Part shown: in pieces, positions 1 through 16,600 of the stretch
Layout of the letters: every line of letters starts with the position of its first letter
Position numbering within the stretch: position 1 is the stretch's first letter
NCBI GenBank assembly: GCA_964304625.1
Contig: OZ199840.1
Coordinates: 9,238,001 to 9,302,000, forward strand
Length of the DNA: 64,000 nucleotides
DNA from: Kudoa neothunni
Lineage: Eukaryota; Cnidaria
Direction of reading: 5' to 3'
The notes under the pieces: model-generated
What the model saw: the letters and a program-made list of their open reading frames with translations, nothing else
What the model was told of the DNA's origin: nothing
The model's database searches: none
Position numbers and translations under genes: made by a program

Positions 1-1796
1 TTAGTTGGGAAAGCGAAAGCAAGATCAAGAGCAAGAGCAAAGGCAAAGATACACGTAAGAAGCACGGCATATATGGGTGCGCGAGTATTTAGAATAAAGT
101 TGTTATTTTAAGTTTAATTTAATTTTAAAATTTATTATTTCCTCTGATTTAATCGTTTACCCTTTATATTCATTTTAATTTTTTTAACAATGATGCAATT
201 AGGTATTATCGCGGTTGAAGAAGATTATAAAATATTTATATAAAAAACGGTTTGAAAATGTTAGTTAATAATTGTGACGTAAAAGAATGATAATTAAATC
301 CGAAACATGCAATTTATTCCAATATATTATTCGTTTTTAATGCTGATCATTTATAATTATAAGCATTTTTCGGTATTTAAAAACAATTTTAATTACAATA
401 CTAAAATTTTTACAATTAAACACAATTTTCAATAATTAATAATGATGTTTTAGTTTTTAAATTTTCTTGGTAGTTTTCTCTTGTTAAATTTAAAAGGTAT
501 TTAATTAATAATGGAAGATATTTGCCATTTTATTTTTAAACCGTTGTTTCCCACAGAATAATAATATATATTTATATGTCATTTATCATAAAAATATACC
601 AACTATAATGAATTTATTTAAAAGAGGTTGAACAGAAATATTTAACTTTTTCCAAATTACTTGTTTCATCATAATGACCAAATAATCTACCTCGAGTACA
701 ATGTCTAAATAAATTGTTTAGATTATTTGCCTCCCGTAAACAATAAACAATGGTGCACAAACTTTCTGAGTCGGGACAAAAATAACGTTTAGAGTAACAT
801 TTTAACGGGATTTAAATAATTCTGGAATGCAAATAAATACAACATTGACAATTAATTATTTAGCGTTGATGCTGGGCCCCCAAATTTTTAAATGAACGCC
901 GGGATTGGTACACTCCTTCACAGAAATGATCATAATTTAAATTTCGCTGATCCAAATCGTTGAAAGTATGTCACTTAAAAAGTTTTAGTTATTCTGCATC
1001 CATAGGTTAACTTGAAACGTCAATGTATTTTCTGAATATTATTAAGAAACGAATCTATGCGAAATCTTCCCCAAGTAACGCTGACCAGTTCCCGCTAATA
1101 TATAATAAAATTATATTAATCCCTCAAAAAATTTTTATTAACGATGTAACATCGAAATATATCAGAAAAAATTGTTGAAATTTATAGATTAAAACTAAAT
1201 ATATATAGAAAAGTTAATAAGAGTATGTTCCTTAGCTTAGGGGGTGTTTGAAAAGTATTTGAAATGTCCGCAGGGGTTCAAACGACATTTTCGGATCATT
1301 ATATTTATTTTCGTGGCTGTTGTAATTACGATTCAAATCAATTTTAAAAATTAAACATTCTTTTTAGTCGATTATAAACTATTGTTATTGTTCTATAAAT
1401 TTTTAATAACAATGAGTATTGTTGATCATTAATATTTAAGAAAATTAAAAGAAACATATTCACCAGTTTCTATGAGCTACAATGTATCTTTACAGTATAA
1501 AATAAAAAACATTGAATTACGTAACTAGGAAAGGTGGCGATTGATTTTAATTTAAAAATAAAAAACATATGTCATGGGGAAGTATTAATTAATATAATTA
1601 AATAATGTAGTATGGAATAGGAAGATGGGAAGCCTTACCTTTAAAGCCCATAAAATTTAATGGAATCTCTATAACACGTATCGACCCCCTAAAAGTTCTC
1701 ATCGAACGCTTTAGAGACACCTGGGCCTAAACTCTGAAGCATACACAAAATATAAATGGATTGTTGGTATGTTATCATACAAGAACTCATTCTGAT
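1..1796. other. AT-rich spacer, no supported gene
   Basis: No exon-like conserved reading frame was found on either strand. The first ~60 bases are a purine-rich imperfect repeat of GCAAGA/GCAAAG hexamers with higher GC than the surroundings. They are open in one frame (Lys/Ala/Arg-rich) and could be the end of an exon lying outside the window, but nothing identifies them. The rest is AT-rich. Confidence 0.5.
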
Positions 1797-3211
1797 CTAT
1801 GTTAGAAATACTATAATAAAGCTAGCATTATCTTTTCCGCGTTTTTTCTGGATGTAATTGGAAATATTTCCAACAATGGATAATCTTTCCGTCTTGATAT
1901 CAGTATCATTTGTTGAAGGTTTGGGTGGATTTAGAAGTAGGACGAGTTCTTCCTCGAAAGCTACATCCCAAAAACCGTCAGTTGCAAGTAATAAAAAACT
2001 TTTCACCTCCTAAATTAGCATAAAAAATAACGATTAACAATAATATTAGTTGTACCTTTAAGATGGTTTAATTCGTAGGTCGGTAACTGGAACAGTGGGT
2101 ATGTCAAAGTCACCTAATGATCGTGAAACCAACAGTGAACCGTTTTGTACGCGTTACACCACCCAAATTTTTAAAGGGACACATTCTCATGGAAATACTG
2201 TTCAAGTAAGCGTTGTTCTGATTGATCACTTACCTGATGAAGATTAGTGTTGATTTTGTGAAATTGACATTGGTCGTCGATTATCACCGCCTGAGAATCG
2301 CCTCTCCAAGCAGTGCACACGAACTCTTTGTATTTTATAATTATTGTTATTGTGCTTCCTGAATGGATTTTCTAGATTAGTTATTTTACTAAGCGATCAA
2401 TAAAGCAATATACTGTATGACGTATTTCAATATTTTGATTAAGTTGATCGACCGCCATCACCAATATTTGATTGAGATTGAAATAGGGGGGATTTCCCGG
2501 ATCGAAATTATCCAGCAATAATCTCATTAGAACGGTTCCCAAATGTATATAGCCGTAATTGCTGACATCGTAACCATTGTGTCCATCAAATACAGCATAA
2601 ACTTGTAACTTTTCAACTTCAAAAAATTGTTCTAGATGTTCAATCTAGAAGCAATTACAATTGTTGTCTGTATGGGTGAAAATGTTACTTTGGAATTATC
2701 TACACTTTCCAACAAATAATACTTCAAATTTGAAATTATAAGAGCTCTGTCATCTTGTGTGCGTCTTTTGTTTTTTATTAACACAGAAAAAGCACATGTT
2801 TCATCAGGTGTTTTCTCGCTGGAGTTATTCATTGAATCATTCTCAACATGGCCATCAACCATAGATATTAATTTTTCTCTATTCTCGTGAACAGTATGAA
2901 CAAATTCATGATACATTAGGGTAGGCATCAATGTTGAATCCAGGTTTAAAGCATCTAGTAGAGTATAATAGAATTCAAGAGCTTTCTCCATAGTGTACTC
3001 TGTGGAGTTCTTCCTAGAGGAGAATTTTATTCACACCATGTAACAACTTGACTAAATAGAATTACTTGTTTGGGATATTCTCTTTATACACACAAATAAC
3101 GTTTCCCAAAATCTCATCAAAATAAATCTTATTATGAGTCGCAAAATTTTCGATTATAGCATTCAAAACTTGTTCAGAAACTGATGTGACGTCTTTAGTT
3201 TTGCGTCTCAT
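1797..3211 (-). CDS. PP2C-family Ser/Thr phosphatase, PPM1E/PPM1F (POPX/FEM-2) type
   Basis: Metal-dependent phosphatase in at least five exons. The start at 3211 (MRRKTKDV) opens the first recognisable exon. Motifs in order on the minus strand: KRRTQDDR (the RR-MEDR motif), VFDGHNGYD (metal-binding Asp), SGSTIT (family SGTTG), AWRGDSQAV, SRSLGDFD, LLLATDGFWDV and the closing KDNASFIIVFL. The GDSQ form (rather than GDSR) and a long N-terminal extension point to the PPM1E/F group, which includes nematode FEM-2 and dephosphorylates CaMKII/PAK-type kinases in other animals. Both metal-site Asp motifs are present, so activity is plausible. The frame changes near 2632, between an exon ending ASRLNI and the one with the DGH motif; either a small indel or an unrecognised splice. 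The C-terminal end is directly after the PP2C domain, so there is no long tail. Confidence 0.8.
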
Positions 3212-4981
3212 CTCCACCACTGCGACTTATAAAACTATAACTCGTAGGTTAATAGTATTTCAACGATATGCGACTCTCGTAAAAGCACAAATTTTTTAGT
3301 AATATTAATTTGTATATTGTTTTGAATTAGCAGAGATTTGTATAGAATCGTAAAATGTTGTTAATTAAGTGGCATTTAGGTCATTTTGAAATTTTTTTAC
3401 TATTGTAATTTTATATCTAAAATATCACTTATAATTATTTTGTGGCTAGAGAATATCGTGTGTGCTATCATTTAGATAACATATACGTGTTAAATATATA
3501 AAAAAACATTATTTGGATTTTTTAAGTAGATTTAACATCGTAATTCTACTTAAACATTACGAAAACTTCTAATACTAATAAACGAATGCTAATATTCTTG
3601 TATGTTTAGGATCCAGTCGGAATTCTCTGTTTAATTGGAAACTCTTGCTTTTCGAAGCTAACTGTTATTTATTCGTTTTATTTTAATTGGCTGTATTAAT
3701 GTAAATAAAATCATCCACATTAAAGAATAAAAATTTCAATTAATTCGATTTCCTCTTACATATTTTCTGATTGTCTGATAAATGAGCTTGCACAGCAATA
3801 TTTGCGTTTATATTAACTCAAAAACAGTTTTACATAAAAGTATTTATTGTTTTATCTCTGCTGTATTTGTATAATAAATTAAAAAATCAATTTTATGATA
3901 CTTTTCGTATATTTACTATTATGTATATTATCATTATTGATAATTTTATCCAAGATGCAAAAATATTCCAAGCATCATTTTATTTTATTGAAAAAACTGT
4001 AAAAATTTCCGACTTTTAATCTTATTATTTCAGGCAACAGTAGATATCTGTCTCATTCACAAACCCTAATTTATCTTCAAGTTTGTCACATTATTTCCAA
4101 GGTTTACCATTCATTTTCTAATTTAAAATTCCATTTATTCCCAAGATATTTTTCATTAAGATTCGACTAGGTATTAATTCGATTACCGACAATGCACGTA
4201 AGATTAATACTCCCGGCTGTATCATAAATATAAGAGGAGCTTATTGACAGTACGAAGAATAACGAAGTTAAAATTGCTGGGAATTTATTATATGCTGCAT
4301 TTTAGTTGGAACTGTAATTTTTAGTTATTTTTTAGTATACTTGGGAACTGGAGAATTTTTAAATACCGCGTGAAATGTTTTATCAAGTTTACAATATTAT
4401 GTCGGAGACATGCGCGCGTTATAATTTTTTTGAGTCAAATAATTACTAGATATAACTAAAATAAACAAGGTTAATAAATTTTAATTAATTATAGGGACAA
4501 TTTATCTTCAAGAAACCACCAATTACTAATCCTAATAATGGATCGGGCGGTCCCTTATGATATTTTTATCAATCTACTAACTTTTAAATTAAATCAATTA
4601 GATGTAAAATCACAAATTAGGAATCTATGATCGTTGAGGCAAAATGTAGTAGAATTTGGTTGTTGATACTTTTCAAAATTAAACTGAATGCCAAATATTA
4701 TGGAACAACAAAATTATTTATTGAGGCCATTAAACTTCGTTATTTTACGAAGCTCTTTATCTGTTTTGGTCATTACTCGATAGCCGCTCTAATTCGTTTG
4801 ATTAGGGAGAAATTTGAGACTTGAAAATTGATTTCTTTTACAGGTGTCTTTTTTGCTCTTTTTTGGTGGATTCCTTGGTTTGTGAACCATAAATTTATAT
4901 AAATAATATTTTGAATCGTTACCTAATATAAACACAGAACGGAAAATTCTCATTTTTGAAAATATTCGAGTGAAATCCTTT

Positions 4982-5018
4982 GTATACTTGTTATTCACTC
5001 GGGGAATAACAAGTATAC
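4982..5018. repeat. Perfect 15-bp inverted repeat with 7-nt loop
   Basis: The arm GTATACTTGTTATTC (4982-4996) is followed by the loop ACTCGGG and the exact reverse complement of the arm (5004-5018). No transposon end or gene end was recognised next to it. It would form a stable cruciform or RNA hairpin; the function is unknown. Confidence 0.8.
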
Positions 5019-5534
5019 ACATTTTTGTTCCCTTTTATTTTGATTTGCATGATCTGTTATAACTTATAAGTTAATTTGAATTTTTGAGGAGTTGAGTCTT
5101 TTCAATCCTTGTGGTTTCTAGCCTATTGGGCCGAAATACTTCTCATTTTGAAGCTCAAGTTTGAGAAATAGTTAATCTACTGGATTCTTGTTTATTTTGA
5201 AAGCAAGTGTAGGTATCTCATTAATGTTTCCTTCCTCCCACTAGCTAGGTACAACTATGTACTAAATGGGGTCCATAATTCCAGGTGTGGTTCCAACTCC
5301 AACTAGATTAAGAATCAAAATATTTTTTATTAAATAATGAATTCTATTTTCCTTGCCAAGTAGAAAATAATCATGTTTGAACCTCTTTTACATAGATCCA
5401 TTAAGGAATTCCCCAAATTTATATGATTATTAGATGCATCACTTAAAACTAAAGTAATGGAAGTATCTTTTCTTTTCATTATTTCGAATGTTATGTGATG
5501 AAAAGAACGCTTTCAATTTTTATTGGCATATATT

Positions 5535-5560
5535 CCATTACATGTTTAAGCATGTAATGG
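5535..5560. repeat. Perfect 10-bp inverted repeat
   Basis: Arms CCATTACATG and CATGTAATGG are separated by TTTAAG. No associated gene was recognised. Confidence 0.7.
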
Positions 5561-6063
5561 AGAAGTTTTCATTCACAGTTTAGTTTGTAGTTTGGATCTT
5601 TTTCGGATAGTTTGATTTATCTATAAATATTTCATATATTCGAAATTCTTATTCATGTCGTCAGCAAAGCTTTTTTCAATCCAAACATAGACTTATGTTC
5701 CCAAGTCAAGAAGTTTCTCATTGGTTCGTTATATGTGAGCATTAACTTTAGCCCCTATATACAAATCCTACTGGTTATATATAAAAATCAAATCAAATAT
5801 TGTATATATTGAAACAGAATTTAAGAGACCTTTTTTCGCTCAAATTAGACATTGATATCTATTTTGGAGGAAATTTCCCTTCCATCTCTTTTGCCATGTG
5901 CTATACTTACGTTTATGAATACCTCCTAGAATAATTGATATATTAAAAGCCAGATATCGAATTATTGTGAATCCGATTATAATATTTTTCCAAATACTGT
6001 AATTTAATAATATATCAATTTTTTCATTCTCTAAGGTACACAAAAACAACTACATTCCAATGA

Positions 6064-7250
6064 ACTTGAGGTAAATTTTACCCCAAAACCATTTGTATTG
6101 AGCATATCTTTTTATTTCATTTATGAAATTTCACCAAATTTTCTCTATTCCTGGATCTTACAATGATTTAGTTTTACAAAACAAATTGATAATAAATAAT
6201 GAAAATAAAAATTTTTATTTAAATATTATCTAACGTTTTTTGGGGTAAAATTTCCCTCAGGCTTTCATTACATCGTAAAATGCAATGAATAATTAAATAT
6301 TATCGATAAAATTATGTAGCATTTTCACCGAAATTCGCACTGTGTGTATACAAAATACAAAATAGTTCGAATTTGTTGGTGCCCATCTGTGTTTTTGTCG
6401 ACCTTGACTTAATTGTAACGAATTAGTAACAAATCACTACTCAGTATTTAAAAAGTTGTTATTAAAAATATTTATGAATTAAATTTACTGGTAACGTGAG
6501 GAACAAATTAATTTTCTACAGTCGATAACCACTTTTACGTAACCCCCTTGGCCTTGGTGGTAGGGAAAAGGTGAAAATAGTCACTTAACCAGTTATATCC
6601 CGTTTGGATCGCGCGTAAACAATAATAATTTTATTTATATCACTCTTTGGATATAATTTAGGCTATAAACATTAGTGTTCTCGCAAAAACACATTCTAAT
6701 CCTCATATTTATCGTCAGATCGGCCGGGATTTTGAATTTCGATAATTAACATAATTAACATATTTAACGTGAGTGATATAAAATATTTTCATTAGAATCG
6801 TTCTCACAATCAATAAGAAAAATCCCATTCAAGTTGTTCTTTGTTTGATACCGGTACGTTTCAGGTAAATACATACGAAAGGCGCGGTAAAAGGGGTTCA
6901 TCAGTGTTAGTGCGTATGGTCTCGTTTACATATATTCCTTATTTTCTCAGTATTCTGCCAACAGAATTTTAACCAAACTCAATTATTTATTTTTTAAAAT
7001 TATTTAGTATCATTTAAAGCAATAAAATTTCTGGAGTCAAATTGACCCCCCCAAAACACCAAGTGTATGCTTTTCTGTGTATCGTTGTTTATTCAACTTT
7101 TTCAACTATTTATTAAATAATTATAAAATAACGTGTGTTTTAGGCGAATACACCAGATATTACAATTGTTAAATTTTTCTATATACATAAAAATTGTAAT
7201 ACAATAGGCTGTGGGGTAAAATTGATCCCAGAAACGCTCGGGAGGCTAAA
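6064..7250 (-). mobile_element. TTAA-type (piggyBac-like) relic, repeat family R, copy 1
   Basis: About 1.2 kb, in reverse orientation relative to copies at 32083 and about 38940. Shared landmarks, read on the minus strand: the GGCAGAATACTGAGAAAATA box, a downstream stretch that in the other copies encodes an acidic Ser/Asp-rich peptide, the GTCGACAAAAACACAG box, and a terminal segment ending GCCTGAGGG. Four GGGGT..ACCCC-type palindromic boxes are visible, two per end: about 6072-6088 and 6240-6256 at one end, 7034-7053 and 7214-7230 at the other. No intact transposase remains. Assignment to piggyBac rests on TTAA next to copy 2 and on the shared terminal palindrome with the recognisable piggyBac at 44737; it is an inference. 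Confidence 0.6.
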
Positions 7251-7402
7251 CACAGCATAATTAATATTACCTTCACAAAATTGAATAATTTAAATCTTGT
7301 TTTAAATTAAATAAATTATTCAGACCCACTTATCACATTTTAATTAGAAATAGATACATATTAATCCAAATAAAACGCCTAAAAAGTAGTCACACAAGTT
7401 TT

Positions 7403-7414
7403 CGCGCAGGCGCA
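7403..7414 (+). promoter_or_regulatory. NRF1-like GCGC palindrome upstream of DHX38
   Basis: CGCGCAGGCGCA lies 16 bases before the DHX38 ATG and resembles the animal NRF1/EWG/P3A2 site TGCGCATGCGCA. It is one of several such boxes at gene starts in this window. Confidence 0.45.
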
Positions 7415-7429
7415 ACGACCAACTATCAA

Positions 7430-12215
<4,786 letters not shown>

Positions 12216-13606
12216 AACGAAATAAATATTTGTAAATGAATAGTTTATCTGTTTATATTTTATTTTAATAAGTTTTGTCATTGCTGTATTTATTTTTTAG
12301 CTTTTTTAGTTTAATTAGAAGAATTAAACTTTTTACGTAGACAAGCTTTATGTTACATTTTTGGGTGTAAACAAGGTATAGTTTATGAAATTAATTTAAA
12401 TATTTTATTATTAAAATAAAGAATATTGTTTAATATTATATTTAATTATTTATTTACAATTAGATAATTCATTTTTTATAATAATTTAAATGCGTTTGTT
12501 TAATTTTTCGTTTATATTCCCATAAAAATTTAATAGGATCTTAGTCTATCTTTTATATTCTTTTGACGTCCCCTTGGCATAACGTAAGAATATTCATATG
12601 TTCAATTTTGGGAGCTTCCTTTTCTTATCCCAATCGATAACAAATTTAAAGTCATATTTACTGGATTATTATTTCCTGCCTAATCATACTGTTACATTTA
12701 GGAGTTCATAATATTAACCTATGACCAATGATACGTTCTACATGAATTTGTTTAATTTTTATTTAAATACTTTTATGCAATAACAAAATTTGAAAGTCAT
12801 CAACTTTAAACTTTGGGATTAGGTGATTAGAAGTGAATACAATAATTATCATGCATTATATTTGAATATTGTCATTTGAGTTCATATAATTACTTAACAA
12901 TGATCTCATAGACTCGTTTTGATGTTCATTAAACACTATAAAAACTTAGAATGAAAAAATTACTGTAACAAATTTTTTTAATGTGTAGGTTATGCGAATA
13001 ATCATACTATTGTTAATCGCGAATAGTCAGCCAAATGAATGACATCAGAAATTCATATTTTTATTTTATTGAATTAAATAAAGCCATGTTTATTTTCCTT
13101 CCATAAAAAATGTGGATTTATTGTCATAGTTTATATAAAATATTAAGATAGCCGAATCAAGTGTAGTCAATGTAATTGGTCATTTTCAATATTTATATCT
13201 TTACAATATTATTTAATTTTAATTTCAAAAAATAAAAACTTTTTATTGAATTAATCTTTTAATGATGTTTTGTTTAAATAAATTAATTAAATTTTACACT
13301 TTATAGCATAATTAAGTAAGATAAATGGTTATATAGAATAAAGATAAAAAATAGATATAATCTCCGTTGTAATTTTAAATAATATTGATTTTATAATTAA
13401 AATTTTTTATTTCTATTAAACGATATTTCTTAAAAAATTCCCCCAATTCTACATATTGCTAAAACTCTCGGAGATTAATAAACCATTCAATTTTATATAC
13501 GAAGATTAAAATCTGTCAGTTATTTAATATTTCGATTGCTAAAATATACTGATTTCGTATTATTATCGCCATAAAATATTATGACCAGAATATGTTATAA
13601 CGGTAA
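12216..13606. other. AT-rich spacer; no exon found
   Basis: No conserved reading frame was recognised. Because the guanylate cyclase that follows starts at its membrane segment, missing extracellular exons might be expected here, but I could not find any. Confidence 0.4.
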
Positions 13607-16600
13607 TCAATAAACTATGGATACGATATAGATAGATTATCATATCACCCCACAATTGTAGACACAAGAATTGCTTACAATGCTTATTCTTTGATTCTAT
13701 TGGATATGGCCGTGCTATGCGGTGGAGCAGCAGTGTTTCTGTTCTATGGATTATGCTTTTTGTATAAGTAAGTTACTTTACAGTTGCATTTTGCCTCAAA
13801 ACTATCTTTACTATCATAGAATTGTCAAATCTGAACAAAAATACTCTCGATTTGAATGGGAAATAGATCCCTGTGAGTTGTACATTCAGGACAACAATTC
13901 GAATGAGGATGGAATCGAACAACGCTACACTCAAACTGCGTATTTTAGAGGAAACATGGTAGCAATAAAACCGATTCACGAAAAATTAGAAATTCACAAA
14001 GAGGATCTAGCTATCATTAAAAAGGTTGCACACAGCGACTTTTCTCTTTATTATTTAGCAATATTCTCCTTGTTGATATTAATTGATAATAATTTAAATC
14101 TTAGTTATTTAATAATTTTTTTAAAGTTACCCGTGATTATTGATGAATTTACCACTTGAAATTCAAACCCCGCCAAATTATAAACACTTTCATTTTTTAA
14201 ATTTCTTCAAATTGCTTTACAACTCAATCTTTAAATGTACGTCCTATTAAATAACATAAAATAATTTAATATTAAAAAAATTCTAATTATGATTTTCAAA
14301 TTTATTTAATAATAAATCAAGTATATTTTGAATTATAATGGTAGATTGTGCATTGTATTAATTTTTATTAAATAATTTATTAAATCTAGATTAGTGTGCC
14401 TAAATCACCCAATATTATTGAGGTTGTTGGGTTTTGTGTGTTGTTCGAGCAAGTTATGATGATTACTCCCTATCAAGGCCGAGGAAGTTTGGAAGTACAC
14501 TGATCAACGTAAACGCAAAAAATTTATATTAATAATTGGAATTTAGGATATGCTCACCGATGCTGACTTTAACCTCGATAATCTGCTCAAAATTTCTCTT
14601 ATGGAAAATCTTATTCATGTGGGTTGATTTGAGTGGTCAGTTTAGATAATATCTGTGAAATTATTTGTAGGCTCTCGTTTTACGTGGGAACCTCTGATTT
14701 TGGCTACCATGGGAAACTCAAACCTTCGAATTGTCTAATTGACAATAATTGGGTTTTAAGACTATCGGGAGTTGGGTTGTGTTCCATTGCGGTTCGTTTA
14801 CAAGACGAGGAGACCAACGAGTTCAGTAAATAAATTTACTTAAGATTTAATTCTTATAATAAAAATTAAACTAAAAACATTATAATGAGAATATAATAGA
14901 ATATTTTATTTAAAATAAATAAATAAATAAATAAAAATATGCATAAACTATTTTGATTCGATTAAAAATGGACATTTTAAATTAATCTAAGATTGTTTTA
15001 TTATTTTTTAAATTTAAACTATAAAAATGGTTGTCAAATAAAACTGTTTATTTAGAGTGCAATTATCTCCGATTAAAAAAATATGCAAACAATTATTTTC
15101 TTAATCTGTTAAGCGCTATTTATCATATCATTTGGAAAAATGTCGAAAATACTAGTTTATTTGATACCAATGTCAAATATATTTGCGCGAATTTGAAGGA
15201 TTATAAATTTAAATGGATGTGGCTATTGGCCCGGTAAATAATATTCGATTGACACTAGTTTTGACTGTATTTAACTATTTTTGTCCCTTAAGAGTGGAGC
15301 GGTAGGCCAAAAATAATTAAATATAGCAGATTTTTAAAATAAAAAATCTGTAAACAGCTTGTAAGTTGGAGTTGCTGAGATTAAAAATTCTCATTGCGCA
15401 AATGGACATGCCCTTTAGGATTAAATTTTCCTCTGCGAATTTAAATAAATGTTGTAATCTTACAACACAATAATATTTATAACGAAAAAATTTTCTCACA
15501 ACGAAGGATATAATTCTCTCTGCAAAAAATAACTCTTTAAAAATAAAATTTATTCATTTGTATATTTATGCTATAGATAATATAAATATTTCTTGTGTAA
15601 TTATAATTATTAATTAAGTCATTAAGGTGATTGTAACGAAAAATTTATTATTTGGCATTTAAGTTTATACATTCTTAATAAATTAAACAATTAGTAATAA
15701 AAGCAACTTTCACAGCAAAATAACATTATTACTTGAAATTATTATAATTTTTAATTAGATTTTTTGGATATTTATCCCTTACAAAATTTAGAATAATATT
15801 ATCATAGTTTTGTGGTATAAATTTGATACTTACTTTTTAAATTTGGATTTACTGGAATTGTATGCGTTTCGTTGATAAAAATATTTTAGTAGACCCTGAT
15901 TGTTTTAATATTATATAGTTACTACGTACTTTTGAATTATATCGTTAATAATAACCCGATTTAATATCATAAAACGTAATAACGTGGTTATGGCCTCAGG
16001 TTTCTCGAAAAAAGAGATATTTTGTTATAGAGACATGATATGACGTCCTTTACACGTACATCGTTCGCATCTACTATATTGATTTGAATTAGATTTGTGG
16101 ACACTTACATAAAAACAATTATACAAGAATTTAACACCTCTTATCTGTGTTTTTTATATAATGAAATAAAATTCTTGTATGTGTTTTAATCTTCTTTAAA
16201 AAAACTAAATATTATTTTAAAATAAAAGGTAATTGCAAGCTTAATATGAAATATAACAAGCCAGCAACCCCCGTAAAAATTTAATAAACGAATAGGACGT
16301 GTACGCTGTGGCGTTTGGTGATATATAAATTCATGTCTAACTTTACATATATAATTGATTAACCATTTAATAATATTTCACCCAATTATATATTCTATTG
16401 AATTTTTTTATAAACTTTGAAATATATTCAATTAATTCATATCATTAAATCTTTTAGATATTGGTTTTAAATAATGCATGCACTAACCATCTCATTTCAT
16501 AATATATACTTTGAAAATTGTCGATTATTTAATAAATTTATAAATAAAATTAATGTCAATTTTATTTTAGATGAGAATTTTATTGCTCCAGAGATAGCAA

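Larger units (their letters stand above)
3212..6063. other. AT-rich spacer with two perfect hairpins
   Basis: No supported gene. The short open frames here are low-complexity and show no conserved motif. It contains a perfect 15-bp inverted repeat at 4982-5018 and a 10-bp one at 5535-5560 (separate entries). Confidence 0.5.

Noticed and set aside
2620-2645. A possible 14-nt micro-intron (GTAATTGCTTCTAG) restoring the phosphatase frame
   Set aside because: Other introns here are about 40 nt or longer; a one-base indel or an unseen longer splice is simpler.
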